Positions 8,819-17,542 of a stretch of 64,000 nucleotides of DNA are shown here, one piece after another. Within the stretch, counting starts at the first letter, position 1. The number at the start of each line of letters is the position of its first letter. Position numbers and translations under genes: made by a program. A model generated the notes under the pieces. It did not search any database, was not told the origin of the DNA, and saw only the letters and a list, made by a program, of their open reading frames with translations. The stretch comes from CAVWXT01 sp963759115 (lineage in GTDB: Bacteria > Planctomycetota > Planctomycetia > Pirellulales > Thermoguttaceae), in the NCBI GenBank assembly GCA_963759115.1, contig CAVWXT010000001.1, positions 1,391,482 through 1,455,481 of the forward strand, written 5' to 3'.

Positions 8819-8886
8819 GTAGGGTCCGCCGTGCGGACCGTGGCGTTTTCCGTCATGCTGTTCGTGGTCCGCAAGGCGGACCCTAC
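8819..8886. repeat. GTAGGGTCCGCC-family palindrome at the end of hisH
   Basis: 21-bp arms (8819-8839 and 8866-8886, one mismatch). The right arm contains the hisH stop codon (8883-8885). About 12 bp of hisH-end sequence (CAGTTCCGC then A or G, AAG) occurs on both sides, as a target duplication would leave. A second copy is inside tex (31939-32006). Confidence 0.85.
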
Positions 8887-9488
8887 AGTTCCGCAAAGTT
8901 CTTGAGCATCCGCAGTCCGTCGGATTGGCTCTTCTCGGGATGGAACTGGGTGGCGAAGACGTTGTCTCGCCAAATCATCGAGCAAAACGATCCGCCGTAA
9001 TCGGTTTCGGTGGCGATCACCTGCGAGTCCTTCGGCGCGACGTAGTAGGAGTGGACGAAATAGACGTAGGTGCCCTCGGCGAGGCCTTCCAGCAGCGGCG
9101 CGGGCCGGCGGACCGCCAACTGGTTCCAGCCCATGTGCGGCACAGAATATCCCTTGGGCAGATCGAAACGCACGACCTCGCCGGGCAGCACGCCGAGCCC
9201 CTCGTGCCGGCCGTTCTCGTAGCTCACGTCGAACAAGAGTTGCAGCCCCAGGCAGATGCCCAGGAACGGCTTGCCCGAATCGATCGCCTCCAGCACCGGT
9301 TTCACCAGATCGAGGCGGCGGAGTTCGGCAATGGCGTCCTCGAAGGCGCCCACGCCCGGCAAGACCACCTTGGCGGCGGCCGCCACCTGTGCCGGATCGC
9401 TGGTGACGACGGCCTGGTGGCCGACCTTCTCGAAGGCCTTCTGCACGCTGCGCAGGTTGCCCATGCCGTAGTCAACGATGGCGATCAT
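8883..9488 (-). CDS. hisH: Imidazole glycerol phosphate synthase, glutaminase subunit
   Basis: 201 residues. Class I glutamine amidotransferase that supplies ammonia to HisF in histidine synthesis. The nucleophile is the Cys in PFLGICLGLQLL, and the His/Glu of the triad are in ATQFHPEKSQ. The N-terminus is IAIVDYGMGNLRSVQKAF; the ATG at 9488 fits this better than an upstream in-frame Met. No hisF or hisA lies beside it. The 3' end has been modified by a palindrome that supplies the stop codon. Confidence 0.95.
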   Translation of the reverse strand: MIAIVDYGMGNLRSVQKAFEKVGHQAVVTSDPAQVAAAAKVVLPGVGAFEDAIAELRRLDLVKPVLEAIDSGKPFLGICLGLQLLFDVSYENGRHEGLGVLPGEVVRFDLPKGYSVPHMGWNQLAVRRPAPLLEGLAEGTYVYFVHSYYVAPKDSQVIATETDYGGSFCSMIWRDNVFATQFHPEKSQSDGLRMLKNFAEL

Positions 9489-9648
9489 GCTTTGGTTTTC
9501 CTTCAAATTCATTTGAACTGCAAGAGGCGATTGCGTTACTTGTCTAACGCGATATGTAAGGCGAGCAAGTAGTCAGTTGGTAGCGTAGATTGTTGTTCTT
9601 GCGTGTCCCTCGCGCAAGGCAGAAAACGAAATCTTTATAACCGAGGAC

Positions 9649-10209
9649 TCACTCGATTCTTTTATTGCTCCGCTTCTTGATGGGTTGCCGACGCTGCGGC
9701 CACGGTCCCCAATTCTCCAGATGCGCTTGCCACTCACATTTCGAGCATACTGCCCTTCCGTCGTCGTGTAGCGTGATACTGATTCTCAGGAAATCACCTT
9801 TGTCTGCGACTGTACCCACATTGTGATTGTCAACATAGGCAAGTAGTTGTGCCCGCGTCATAAGCAGGAATCGCCAGTCTTTGTCTTTTTTCCCACGCAT
9901 TACGAAGGCAAAGTGCAAATCGGGGTTCGGGGCATTTCTGATCGCAGTTCTCTTAACCTTGAAGTGATAGGCGCTGGATTTCTTTTGTGATTTTTCTTTG
10001 CTAGTCTTGACCTGAACACGCGACACAGCCCCATCAGCGTCAGAAACTATGAATATATCGTCTCCAACATCAATCCCTGGAGTTACGGCGTGGTAGCCTC
10101 GCCACGCTAATTCCGCCATAAGTGCAAACTGCCCAGCCTGACCGACATATAGATGCCGCGCCTTCATAGCCTCTATCTCCTTAAGACCACCCCGCCCTTT
10201 TGTGGTCAT
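9649..10209 (-). CDS. Putative PD-(D/E)XK-fold nuclease-like protein
   Basis: 186 residues. An N-terminal helix (VGQAGQFALMAELAWRGYHAVTP) leads to GDDIFIVSDADGAVSRVQVKTSKE, which has the D...(E/Q)-x-K spacing of PD-(D/E)XK nucleases with Gln in the acidic position. It resembles the DUF4365 and group I intron-associated endonuclease families, but I cannot assign one. The ATG overlaps the stop of the preceding small gene (ATGA), so the two are translationally coupled. The locus is clearly lower in GC than its surroundings, suggesting acquisition. Confidence 0.55.
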   Translation of the reverse strand: MTTKGRGGLKEIEAMKARHLYVGQAGQFALMAELAWRGYHAVTPGIDVGDDIFIVSDADGAVSRVQVKTSKEKSQKKSSAYHFKVKRTAIRNAPNPDLHFAFVMRGKKDKDWRFLLMTRAQLLAYVDNHNVGTVADKGDFLRISITLHDDGRAVCSKCEWQAHLENWGPWPQRRQPIKKRSNKRIE

Positions 10210-10400
10210 TCCGAGTCTTCGTCCCAGTGGGCGTTTAGTCTAATGAGAACCGCTTGGAAATCGCCGTCCACTGTGAGTTTCTCCCCTCCGTGGAAGTGAA
10301 TTGTCGTCGTAGCCAGCGTATCGCTTTCAATGTAATCAATCCGATTAGGGTTCACACCTACGGGTTTATTGTCGGCGGACTGTTCGAGTTCGACTAACAT
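10206..10400 (-). CDS. FlbD-like small protein
   Basis: 64 residues. The pattern VNPNRIDYIES..TTIHFHGGEKLTVDGDFQAVLIRL resembles the FlbD family of small beta-rich proteins. There is no flagellar gene nearby, so a flagellar role is doubtful here. It is the first gene of a two-gene low-GC unit with the nuclease-like gene (ATGA overlap). It could be an antitoxin or immunity-type partner, which is only inference from the pairing. Confidence 0.55.
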   Translation of the reverse strand: MLVELEQSADNKPVGVNPNRIDYIESDTLATTTIHFHGGEKLTVDGDFQAVLIRLNAHWDEDSE

Positions 10401-10570
10401 CGGCTATTTCTCCGTCTTAGGGAAAGGTGGACCTTGACGCGACAAACACCATGCTATGTGGCTACCTACGAGCCGTCAAGGGGGTGGGTTTTCTGTGTCG
10501 ACTGCTCGACAAGATAGGTAACCGAAAGGAGCCAGCGGCCAGTCAACGTCAAATGGTTTGCCAAGAGCAT

Positions 10571-10596
10571 GGGGGCGGCAGTTGAACTGCCACCCC
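10571..10596. repeat. GGCAGTTGAACTGCC palindrome
   Basis: Near-perfect palindrome GGGGCGGCAGTTGAACTGCC followed by ACCCC, upstream of murD. Related copies are at 19206-19231, 19248-19270 and 58868-58894. Confidence 0.85.
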
Positions 10597-10672
10597 AGCA
10601 TCCGGCGCGCGACCACGGGCCGCCGCTCTGTGCCCCCTTGCCACCGCGAGCCACGCCCGGTTTACTGGCAGC

Positions 10673-12127
10673 ATGAGTATCGACTATCGCGGCCGGCGGG
10701 CGACGATCATGGGGCTGGGCCATTTTGGCGGCGGGGCCGCCGCCGCACGCTGGCTCGCCCGGCAGGGGGCCATCGTCACCGTGACCGATCTGGCCGATGC
10801 CGCCGCATTGGCCGACTCGCTGCCGCTGCTGACCGACGTGCCGATCGCCGCACTCCACCTCGGCGGCCACCGCGAAGAAGACTTCCGCGACGCCGATCTC
10901 GTGGTCGTGAACCCGGCGGTCCGGCCCAGGAGCCCGTGGCTGCAAGTCGCCCGTCGTAGCGGCGCTCGGCTCTGCACGGAGATCGAATTGTTCATTGAGA
11001 ACTGCCCGGCGAAGATCATCGGCGTCACGGGCTCGAACGGCAAGTCGACCACCGCGGCGATGATCGCCGCAATCCTGAAGTCCCGAGGGGGACAGTCCCA
11101 TTTTCGCGGCGACGACAGCACTCTTGGTAGCGGCGCTTCGCTCGCCGCGAAAATCGGGACAGTCCCCTGTGAACGGAGCGCCGGCCGCCGGACGTTTCTG
11201 GGCGGGAACATCGGCGGCAGCCTGCTGGAGCAACTGCCGCAGATCGGGCCCGATGATTGGGTGGTGCTGGAGATCAGCAGCTTTCAGTTGTGGCACGCCG
11301 GCCCGGCCGCGAAGATGCCGCACGTGGCCGTGGTCACCGGCTGCACGCCCAACCACCTCGATTGGCACGAGAGTTTCGCCGACTACGCCGCGGCCAAGCA
11401 GCGAATTCTCACCGGCCAAACGTCCGTCGATTTCGCCGTGCTCAATACCTTTGATGCGGAAGTGGCCACGTGGTCGCACCTGGTTCGCGGACGGCAGATC
11501 GCGGTGGGCGACGAAATCGCCTGTTCCGCACACGGAGTGTGCGGGCTACGACTGGATGAACTGCCGCCGCTGCCCGTGCCGGGCGAGCACAACCGGATCA
11601 ACGCCGCTTGTGCGGCCGCCGCGGCGCTGGCGGCCGGATGCGGGCGAGAGGACATCCGGCGGGGATTGCAGGCATTTCGCCCCCTGCCGCAGCGGCTGGA
11701 ATGGTTCGCTGTGATCGAAGGCCGCCGCTTCTACAACGACTCGACAGCCACTACGCCCGAGTCGACGATCGCCGCCCTGCGGTCGCTCGATCTGCCGATC
11801 TGGCTCTTGGCGGGGGGGAAGAGCAAAGGGGCCGATCTCGCGCCGCTGGCCGCAGAGATCGTGCAGCGAGCACGCGGGGCGGCCTTCTTCGGGGCCGCGC
11901 GAGAAGAACTTCACGCCCTGCTGCTCCAACGGCAGCCGCAATTCGTTTCCGCGGCGGTCGAAACGATGGACGAGGCGCTGCAATGGTGTTGGCCGCAGAG
12001 CCGGCCGGGAGAAGCCATCGTCCTCTCGCCCGCCTGCGCGAGCACCGATCAGTTCCGCAACTTCCGCCAGCGGGGCCAGCGCTTTGTGGAGTTGATCCAG
12101 CAGTTATCCAATCCGCTCAATCGGTAA
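10673..12127 (+). CDS. murD: UDP-N-acetylmuramoylalanine-D-glutamate ligase with in-frame palindromic insert
   Basis: 484 residues. Adds D-Glu to UDP-MurNAc-Ala in peptidoglycan synthesis (cytoplasm). Order: Rossmann-like N-domain (MGLGHFGGG), ATP P-loop TGSNGKSTTAAMIAAIL, GGNIGGSLLEQLP, central motif NHLDWH, and C-domain with FYNDSTATTPESTIAAL and LSPACASTDQFRNFRQRG. About 27 extra residues (GQSHFR through KIGTVP) coded by the palindrome 11087-11168 are inserted between the P-loop helix and the FLGGNIGG strand, keeping the frame. This presumably forms a tolerated surface loop. The gene stands alone, not in a dcw cluster, as is common in planctomycetes. Confidence 0.95.
   Translation: MSIDYRGRRATIMGLGHFGGGAAAARWLARQGAIVTVTDLADAAALADSLPLLTDVPIAALHLGGHREEDFRDADLVVVNPAVRPRSPWLQVARRSGARLCTEIELFIENCPAKIIGVTGSNGKSTTAAMIAAILKSRGGQSHFRGDDSTLGSGASLAAKIGTVPCERSAGRRTFLGGNIGGSLLEQLPQIGPDDWVVLEISSFQLWHAGPAAKMPHVAVVTGCTPNHLDWHESFADYAAAKQRILTGQTSVDFAVLNTFDAEVATWSHLVRGRQIAVGDEIACSAHGVCGLRLDELPPLPVPGEHNRINAACAAAAALAAGCGREDIRRGLQAFRPLPQRLEWFAVIEGRRFYNDSTATTPESTIAALRSLDLPIWLLAGGKSKGADLAPLAAEIVQRARGAAFFGAAREELHALLLQRQPQFVSAAVETMDEALQWCWPQSRPGEAIVLSPACASTDQFRNFRQRGQRFVELIQQLSNPLNR
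11087..11168. repeat. GGGGACAGTCCC-family palindrome inside murD
   Basis: Imperfect arms. The left reads GGGGACAGTCCCATTTTCGC from 11088, and the right is its reverse complement with three differences, ending near 11168. Frame is preserved through murD. Same family as 1271-1349. Confidence 0.85.
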
Positions 12128-12136
12128 AGTTGCGTT

Positions 12137-12160
12137 GTAGAAGCAGCATCTTGCCGCTGC
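12137..12160. repeat. GTAGAAGC..GCATCTTGCCGCT hairpin
   Basis: Short palindrome GAAGCAGCATCTTGCCGCTG just after murD. Relatives are at 39643-39719 and inside the radical SAM gene (48171-48229). It could also act as a weak terminator hairpin, but no U-tract follows. Confidence 0.7.
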
Positions 12161-12214
12161 TTTGCACACCCTGAACAGTTGCGCCGGACAAGAGTTCGAC
12201 CCCCTCTGTGCACC

Positions 12215-12316
12215 TATGGAGTGAGGCGATTTATCGCCACTTTCTTTGGAATGGGGATAACTCGCTGTGACCCGCTGTCAGACGCGGGAAAAGCGGCGAT
12301 GAATCGCCGCACTCCA
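12215..12316. repeat. Inverted repeat, GGCGATTTATCGCC type
   Basis: Arms 12215-12241 and 12291-12316 pair (TGGAGTG..GGCGATTNATCGCC). They occupy the 441-bp spacer between murD and the cupin gene, which otherwise holds only a hairpin at 12137 and a promoter near 12510. Confidence 0.75.
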
Positions 12317-12486
12317 AGAGTGGACCGACTCTCACACGCCCTATTGACAGAAATCGGAACCGTGCTATAGAAGGGGTGTGTCGCGTGCGGTCTTCGGATC
12401 GTGCGTCGTCACGACCTCGGGGTCAACGACGGTTTGGGCTTCCTTGGCGGAGGCCGTTACGGCGCTGGGAGTCGTTGCCTCGGGGT

Positions 12487-12515
12487 TTTTTCTGCGCGCT
12501 GGGTTGTGCTATAAT
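12487..12515 (+). promoter_or_regulatory. Probable sigma-70 promoter for the cupin gene
   Basis: A consensus TATAAT at 12510-12515 lies 53 bp before the cupin ATG. The -35 region (T-run near 12487-12492) is weak, so the call rests on the -10 box. Confidence 0.4.
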
Positions 12516-12568
12516 CGGCAGATGTTCCGCAGACGCCCTGGCGAACGCCAACCATCGAGGAGCCGACG

Positions 12569-12955
12569 ATGAAAGTCATTCACTGCGAACAGATCGAAGC
12601 CGCGCCCGTCGAGACGGAGGGGGCCGTGAAGTGCCGCATGCGCTGCCTGATCGGTCCCGACGACGCCGCGCCCAGCTTTTCCATGCGGCAGTTCGAGGTG
12701 GCCCCCGGCGGCAGCACCCCGAAACACGCCCACGCCCACGAGCACGAGGTGTTCGTGCTGGAGGGTACCGGAGTCGTGATGGAGGGCGACCGCGAACACC
12801 CGCTGCGGCCGGGCATGGCCGTCTTCGTGCCGCCGAACCAGCTCCACCAGTTCCGCAACACGGGCCCCGGCCCGATGAAGTTCCTGTGCTTGATTCCGCA
12901 TCCCTTGCGCGGCGTCCGCGAGGTTTGCGTGGCCGCCTGCGGGTGCGATGGGTAG
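12569..12955 (+). CDS. Cupin domain protein
   Basis: 128 residues, a single small beta-barrel. Metal-binding cupin motifs are present: PKHAHAHEHEVFVLEG (His and Glu ligands of motif 1) and the later PPNQLHQFRN (His of motif 2). The substrate or ligand cannot be deduced. The C-terminus ends in a cysteine pair (VAACGCDG), which could bind metal. GAGGAG sits upstream of the ATG. It is followed by a heptamer array that fills the gap to ligA. Confidence 0.85.
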   Translation: MKVIHCEQIEAAPVETEGAVKCRMRCLIGPDDAAPSFSMRQFEVAPGGSTPKHAHAHEHEVFVLEGTGVVMEGDREHPLRPGMAVFVPPNQLHQFRNTGPGPMKFLCLIPHPLRGVREVCVAACGCDG

Positions 12956-12957
12956 TT

Positions 12958-13037
12958 CACAGTCGTCAGTGGTCAGTTTTCAGTGGTCAGTTCTTGACTG
13001 ACTGACAACTGAGCACTGACAACTGAAAACTGACACG
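12958..13037. repeat. Inverted heptamer array, unit GTCAGTT
   Basis: Left units GTCAGTG, GTCAGTT, TTCAGTG, GTCAGTT are mirrored by GACTGAC, AACTGAG, CACTGAC, AACTGAA, AACTGAC. Strict 7-bp period. Fills the cupin-ligA spacer. Confidence 0.9.
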
Positions 13038-13062
13038 TGATGACTCTACCCGAGTTCGAGCC

Positions 13063-15716
13063 ATGCCTACCAATCCTGCCGCCGAAATCGCCCGGCTCCG
13101 CGAGGAAATCCGCTACCACGACCGGAAGTACTACGTCGAGGCGGCCCCAGAGATTTCCGATCTCCAGTACGACCGGCTCATGGAGCGGCTCAAGAAGCTG
13201 GAGGCCGAGCATCCCGATCTGGTCACGCCGGACAGCCCCACGCAACGCATCGGCGATCAGCCCGTCGAGGGACTTGTGCAGGTTGAGCATCGCGTGCCGA
13301 TGCTCTCGATCGACAACACCTACAGCCTCGACGAGTTGAAGAAATACGGCGACCGCGTGGCGAAACTGCTGCCGGGTGAAGAGGTCGAGTGGGTGGTGGA
13401 ACTGAAGGTCGATGGCGTGGCCGTCTCGCTGATCTACGAGGACGGCCTGTTGACCCACGGCGTGACCCGTGGCAACGGCCGGGTGGGCGACGACATCACC
13501 CACAACGTCCGCACGATCAAAGACATTCCGCTGCGGCTCAGCGCCATGGTCCCCTCGCCCACCGGGAGAGGGCTAGGGTGAGGGCAGCGGGCGAGAGGAA
13601 CAGCCCTCACCCCCTGCCCCTCTCCCAAAGGGAGAGGGGAGAAATCGTTGCGACCGTTCCGCCGCTCTTGGAAGTCCGCGGCGAAATCTACATGACCAAC
13701 TCCGACCTCGTGCTGCTTAACCAAGCCCAGCAGAAGAAGGGCGAACCGCCGTTCGCCAACACCCGCAACGTCACGGCCGGCAGCGTCCGCCAACTCGATC
13801 CGCGGGTCTGCGCCGAGCGGCGGCTGCGGTTCTTTTGCCACAGCGCCGGCGACACGCGCGGCCTCAAGGCACGATCCCACATGGAGTTTCTCGACGAGCT
13901 TCGCGGCTACGGGCTGGCCGTGACGCCCTACGTCGAGTGCTTTCCCTCCTTCGCAGCGGCGGTGGAACACTGCGAAGAGTTGATCGAGCGGCTGCACGAA
14001 CTGGATTTCGAGATCGACGGGCTGGTGCTCAAGGTGAATCGTTTCGACCAGCGCGAGCGGCTCGGCAGCACGTCCAAGAGCCCCCGCTGGGTGATTGCCT
14101 ACAAGTTCGAAAAGTACGAAGCCACCACGCGGCTCAACGACATTCAGGTCCAAGTGGGCAAGAGCGGCGCAATAACTCCGGTTGCCATCCTCGAACCAGT
14201 CGAAATCGCAGGTACGACCGTTTCCCAGGCGAGTCTTCACAATGCGGACGAAATCCGCAAGAAGGACGTACGTCTCGGCGACACGGTTGTTGTGGAGAAG
14301 GCAGGAAAGATCATACCCCACATCGTACGTGTTGAAAAACATTTGCGAAAGGTGGTACTGCGCGAATTCACGTATCCAACGCACTGCCCCGCTTGTGGTG
14401 AATGGCTGATTACGGCTGAGGGTGAATATCCATTCGGAACGCAGGACTGGCGCGAGCGAATACTTCACTACCTCCACCCGTTTCCACAGAAACACGAGGG
14501 AAACGTCCGCCATGTTGGGCAAAAGCTAGTGCGGACGCTTGTTTCCGCAATCCCCATTCAAAGCTACCGTGACCTCTACCGCATCCAGCAAAATCACTTG
14601 GCTCGCATTGAAACAGGTGAGAGGCAAAGCAAAAAGGGAAAGAAATTCAAAGTCAAAGTAGGTGAGAGACTCGCCAGTAAAATCCTAAGGGGTCTGGAGC
14701 GAAGCAAGAACTGTGGGTTGGAGCGAGTGCTCGCGGCTCTCGCAATCGAGGGCGTAGGCCCGTGGACCGCCACACGTCTGGCTGGAGCGTACAAGACCAT
14801 TGATCAGTTAATGGGTGCCAGCGCGGAGCAGATTGCAGCAATTGAAGGTGTCCCACCAGTCGTCGCGTATAGTGTTGCCTCTTTCCTCAACAGCCGTTTT
14901 GGCAGAAAGGCTATCGAGGATTTGCGCTCGTGCGGAGTAAACATGATCGCAACGGGCAGCACGGAGGACAGGGGCCTCGTGGTATGCCGAAATCCTGGAT
15001 GCCCCGCACAACTCAAGGAACACATTGAGTTTTTCGTTCATCGTAACGGCATGGATATCGAGGGAATTGGCGAGAAGCTTGTGGAGCAACTAGTCAACGA
15101 AAAGGTCGTGCGAACGTTTGGCGATCTCTACCGGCTGGAACAACGGCAAGATCGGTTGCTGAATCTGGCGCGAATGGGTCGCAAATCGGTCGACAAGCTG
15201 CTGGACGGCATCGAGGCCAGCAAGGGTCGCGGTCTGGCCCGGTTATTGAACGCCTTGGCGATCCGCCACGTCGGCGACCGTCTGGCCACGCTCCTGGCCG
15301 AACGCTTCGGCTCGATGGACGCGCTGATGGCGGCCAGCGTGGAGCAGTTAAGCGAAACCAATGAAATCGGTGAGAAAATCGCTAATAGCGTGTACGACTT
15401 CCTGCACAGCAAGTTCGGCGTGGAGACGATCGAAGACCTGAAGAGTGTGGGTGTGAAGATGAAGTCGGCGGCGCGAGCCGGTGGCCCGCGGGCGTTGGAA
15501 GGCAAGACGCTCGTAGTCACCGGCACCTTGCAGAAATACAGCCGCGACGAGATAAAGGAACTCATCGCCCGGCATGGCGGCCATCCCGCCACCGGCGTCT
15601 CGAAGAATACCGACTACGTTGTGGCCGGTGAGAAGGCCGGCAGCAAACTTGCCAAAGCCCAAGAATTCGGCGTTCCGGTGATTACCGAGGAGGAGTTCGA
15701 TGCGCTAATCAAGTAG
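13063..15716 (+). CDS. ligA: NAD-dependent DNA ligase with internal duplication and REP insertion
   Basis: Seals nicks using NAD+. Residues up to about 13548 give domain Ia and the nucleotidyltransferase start with KVDG (the catalytic Lys). A palindromic REP (13549-13640) then brings a TGA at 13579 in this frame. The protein resumes one frame over at about 13641 (PPLLEVRGEIYMTNSDL) and runs to 15716. One base near 13546 would give a single full-length protein with the REP read in frame. The OB fold follows, then the zinc finger is split: THCPACG and CRNPGCPAQLKE are separated by about 190 residues that look like a second, diverged helix-hairpin-helix region. The normal HhH and a BRCT domain (LEGKTLVVTGTLQ) complete it. 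The stretch about 14150-15125 is much less GC-rich than its flanks. Confidence 0.85.
13549..13640. repeat. REP-type inverted repeat inside ligA
   Basis: CCCTCGCCC..GGGAGAGGG..GGGTGAGGG pairs with CCCTCACCCC..CCCTCTCCC..GGGAGAGGGG. Read in the frame of the downstream ligA part it is fully open (PHPLPLSQRERGE). Read in the upstream frame it stops at 13579-13581. Confidence 0.85.
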
Positions 15717-15730
15717 ATGGCGGGGCCCTT

Positions 15731-16723
15731 TCATTCCCCGGGTGCCCACCCAAGCTTGCTGAGGCATCGATGAAGCCGTTTGAGCTGCTGGCTTTCTCCG
15801 TCATCCAGGCACTGATCGCTGATAAACTGGGTGATAACGCTGGCAAAGGCACGAGCATGCAGCATGCGCACCTGCTCCTGTCGCAGTTCGTACTCCGCAA
15901 CAATCCGGTGAAGGTGCTTGAATTCTTCGTCGTCGATCTGCAGATCGGCCACTGCGGCCTTTAGCGCGTCCCAGTATACGGCAACGCCGTTGCGAGTCGT
16001 TTTTCGAGTTTCCGTGAGCACGGCAGCAACTGCGCCGGTTTCGGCTCTCCCACAGCGACACCTGCGCGAGCGAAGCTTGTCAGGAACCCAGCCGCCGATT
16101 CTGGATTCACACTGAAACATATTCCTGTCGAAGCTGCGCAGAAACTTATACGTGCCCCGGCTGGAGAGGTCTTGAAAGGACCGGATTCCTGCGTCCCGCA
16201 TTACGGTAAAGTAGAATTCCATTAATTGAGCCGACGATTCAGCATCGTCGCCCGCCATGTGCGAACCGGAATATGGTACACCGTGGGCGTGGCAGGCGTC
16301 GCCCAGCGAACATCGTGGCCCCAGGCCGAGCAAAGGTCTGAGATACATGAGGCACATGTGGGGCGGATTGAGTGAAAAGCCGGCCCGATTCATTTCGTAT
16401 TCAAAGAATCGCATGTCGAAGTAGACGTTATATGCGGCAAGAACGCACCCCGAAATGGCCTTGGCAACGCCATCCGCAACCTCCTCGAATGTGGGGGCAT
16501 CCACCACTTCGGCGTCGGTAATGCCGTGAATTTCCGTAGCCCCCATTGGTCGACGCGGATTGATTAGCGTATCCAGAACGACTTCCGAACGTCCGTCCCG
16601 CTCTCGCCGAATCACTGACACCTCAACGACTCGGTCCATCCCCGCGCTTAGGCCGGTTGTCTCAAAGTCGAGAATGGCCACAGGTGTGTCGAAGACCGGC
16701 GATTCCAGAATGCCCTTACCCAT
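15731..16723 (-). CDS. DnaQ-like 3'-5' exonuclease
   Basis: 330 residues. DEDDh exonuclease domain over residues 10-190: ExoI motif ILDFETTGL, ExoII AYNVYFDMRF, ExoIII HMAGDDAESSAQ. The second half (about 210-330) holds a short cysteine cluster (RSRRCRCGRAET) and a helical tail with TerB-like features (DEEFKHLHRIVAEYEL). It probably trims or proofreads DNA 3' ends. It follows the BRCT gene by 33 bp on the same strand. Exonuclease-BRCT fusions exist elsewhere, so the pair is likely functional together. Convergent with ligA (14 bp apart). Confidence 0.85.
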   Translation of the reverse strand: MGKGILESPVFDTPVAILDFETTGLSAGMDRVVEVSVIRRERDGRSEVVLDTLINPRRPMGATEIHGITDAEVVDAPTFEEVADGVAKAISGCVLAAYNVYFDMRFFEYEMNRAGFSLNPPHMCLMYLRPLLGLGPRCSLGDACHAHGVPYSGSHMAGDDAESSAQLMEFYFTVMRDAGIRSFQDLSSRGTYKFLRSFDRNMFQCESRIGGWVPDKLRSRRCRCGRAETGAVAAVLTETRKTTRNGVAVYWDALKAAVADLQIDDEEFKHLHRIVAEYELRQEQVRMLHARAFASVITQFISDQCLDDGESQQLKRLHRCLSKLGWAPGE

Positions 16724-16756
16724 CGCTGGAATCCTTTCGATTTCAGTGCGAAGAGT

Positions 16757-17143
16757 TTACCCAGAACCCACTGAATCCGGGATCTCCCCATCATGCAGGA
16801 ATTGGGCGAACTGTCCTTCATCCATTATGACTACGTTCTGCTCTCTTGCCTTCTTGAGTTTTGCTGGACCCGCGTTTGGTCCCGTTACAAGGTATGCAAG
16901 TGAATGCGTTACCGATTTCACAACGTCCAAGCCATCTGCTGCTGCAAGTTGGCCCAGCTTGTCCTTTTCGGAAGGCGAGAACCCCGTGAAACAAATCTGG
17001 TTTGTCTTTTTCAGCGCCTGACTTTTCGGCCGTTTCACAGTGTAGATCAACTGCCACCCTTCCGCGTCAGACATCTGCGAGATCTGCTCGTCCGAGAGGT
17101 TTGTTCTGGACCTGAGAATCATCGCGACTCGTTGGCCAGCCAT
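16757..17143 (-). CDS. BRCT domain protein
   Basis: 128 residues. A C-terminal BRCT domain spans about residues 45-120: ICFTGFSPSEKDKLGQLAA, VTHSLAYLVTGP, and NVVIMDEGQFAQFL match the pattern of DNA-ligase-type BRCT domains, including the hydrophobic core residues. The N-terminal 40 residues are charged. BRCT domains bind DNA ends or phosphopeptides. Upstream partner of the exonuclease, in the ligA neighbourhood, so a DNA repair role is likely. Confidence 0.8.
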   Translation of the reverse strand: MAGQRVAMILRSRTNLSDEQISQMSDAEGWQLIYTVKRPKSQALKKTNQICFTGFSPSEKDKLGQLAAADGLDVVKSVTHSLAYLVTGPNAGPAKLKKAREQNVVIMDEGQFAQFLHDGEIPDSVGSG

Positions 17144-17304
17144 AATGAAGACCTCGCTTCAAAGCCCCCGATAGCACCGACTTGCCATTGCTGTTTCTCG
17201 GCTTTAGCGTCACCATAACTGGCTTGAAGCTGCCGGTCAAGCCCCCCCGGAAGTGGCTGTCGCTCTCTGGAAGTCTGGGACGCAGCGTGACATAATTGTA
17301 GTGT

Positions 17305-17538
17305 ATGGGGTTCGAGCTTCTCAGCGAGATTACGGACGTCGAAACCATCGCACGGGGAACCGGCGTTCGTGATCGCGCCCGCCTCCGCCGAATCTATGGC
17401 CAAGGCAATTGGCGCAAGTTGAGAGGAATTGCCCAAGTCCGCCTTGCCAGCGGCCGGGTGCGGTTGGCGGAGTTACACTGGTACGAAGCTCACGGAATCG
17501 GCAGGAAGGAACTCAAACGCAAACGTTACCTGGACTAG
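17305..17538 (+). CDS. Small conserved protein of unknown function
   Basis: 77 residues, basic. It contains IYGQGNWRKLRGIAQVRLASG and HWYEAHGIGRKELKRKRYLD. I recognise it as a protein that recurs beside the following gene type but know no function. The stop is 4 bp before the next ATG, so the two form a unit. Could be a toxin-antitoxin-like pair; unproven. Confidence 0.6.
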   Translation: MGFELLSEITDVETIARGTGVRDRARLRRIYGQGNWRKLRGIAQVRLASGRVRLAELHWYEAHGIGRKELKRKRYLD

Positions 17539-17542
17539 AGCC

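Noticed and set aside
9513..9648. tRNA-like gene between hisH and the nuclease-like gene
   Set aside because: No acceptor stem or T-loop could be folded; the resemblance is a short GGTAGC segment only.
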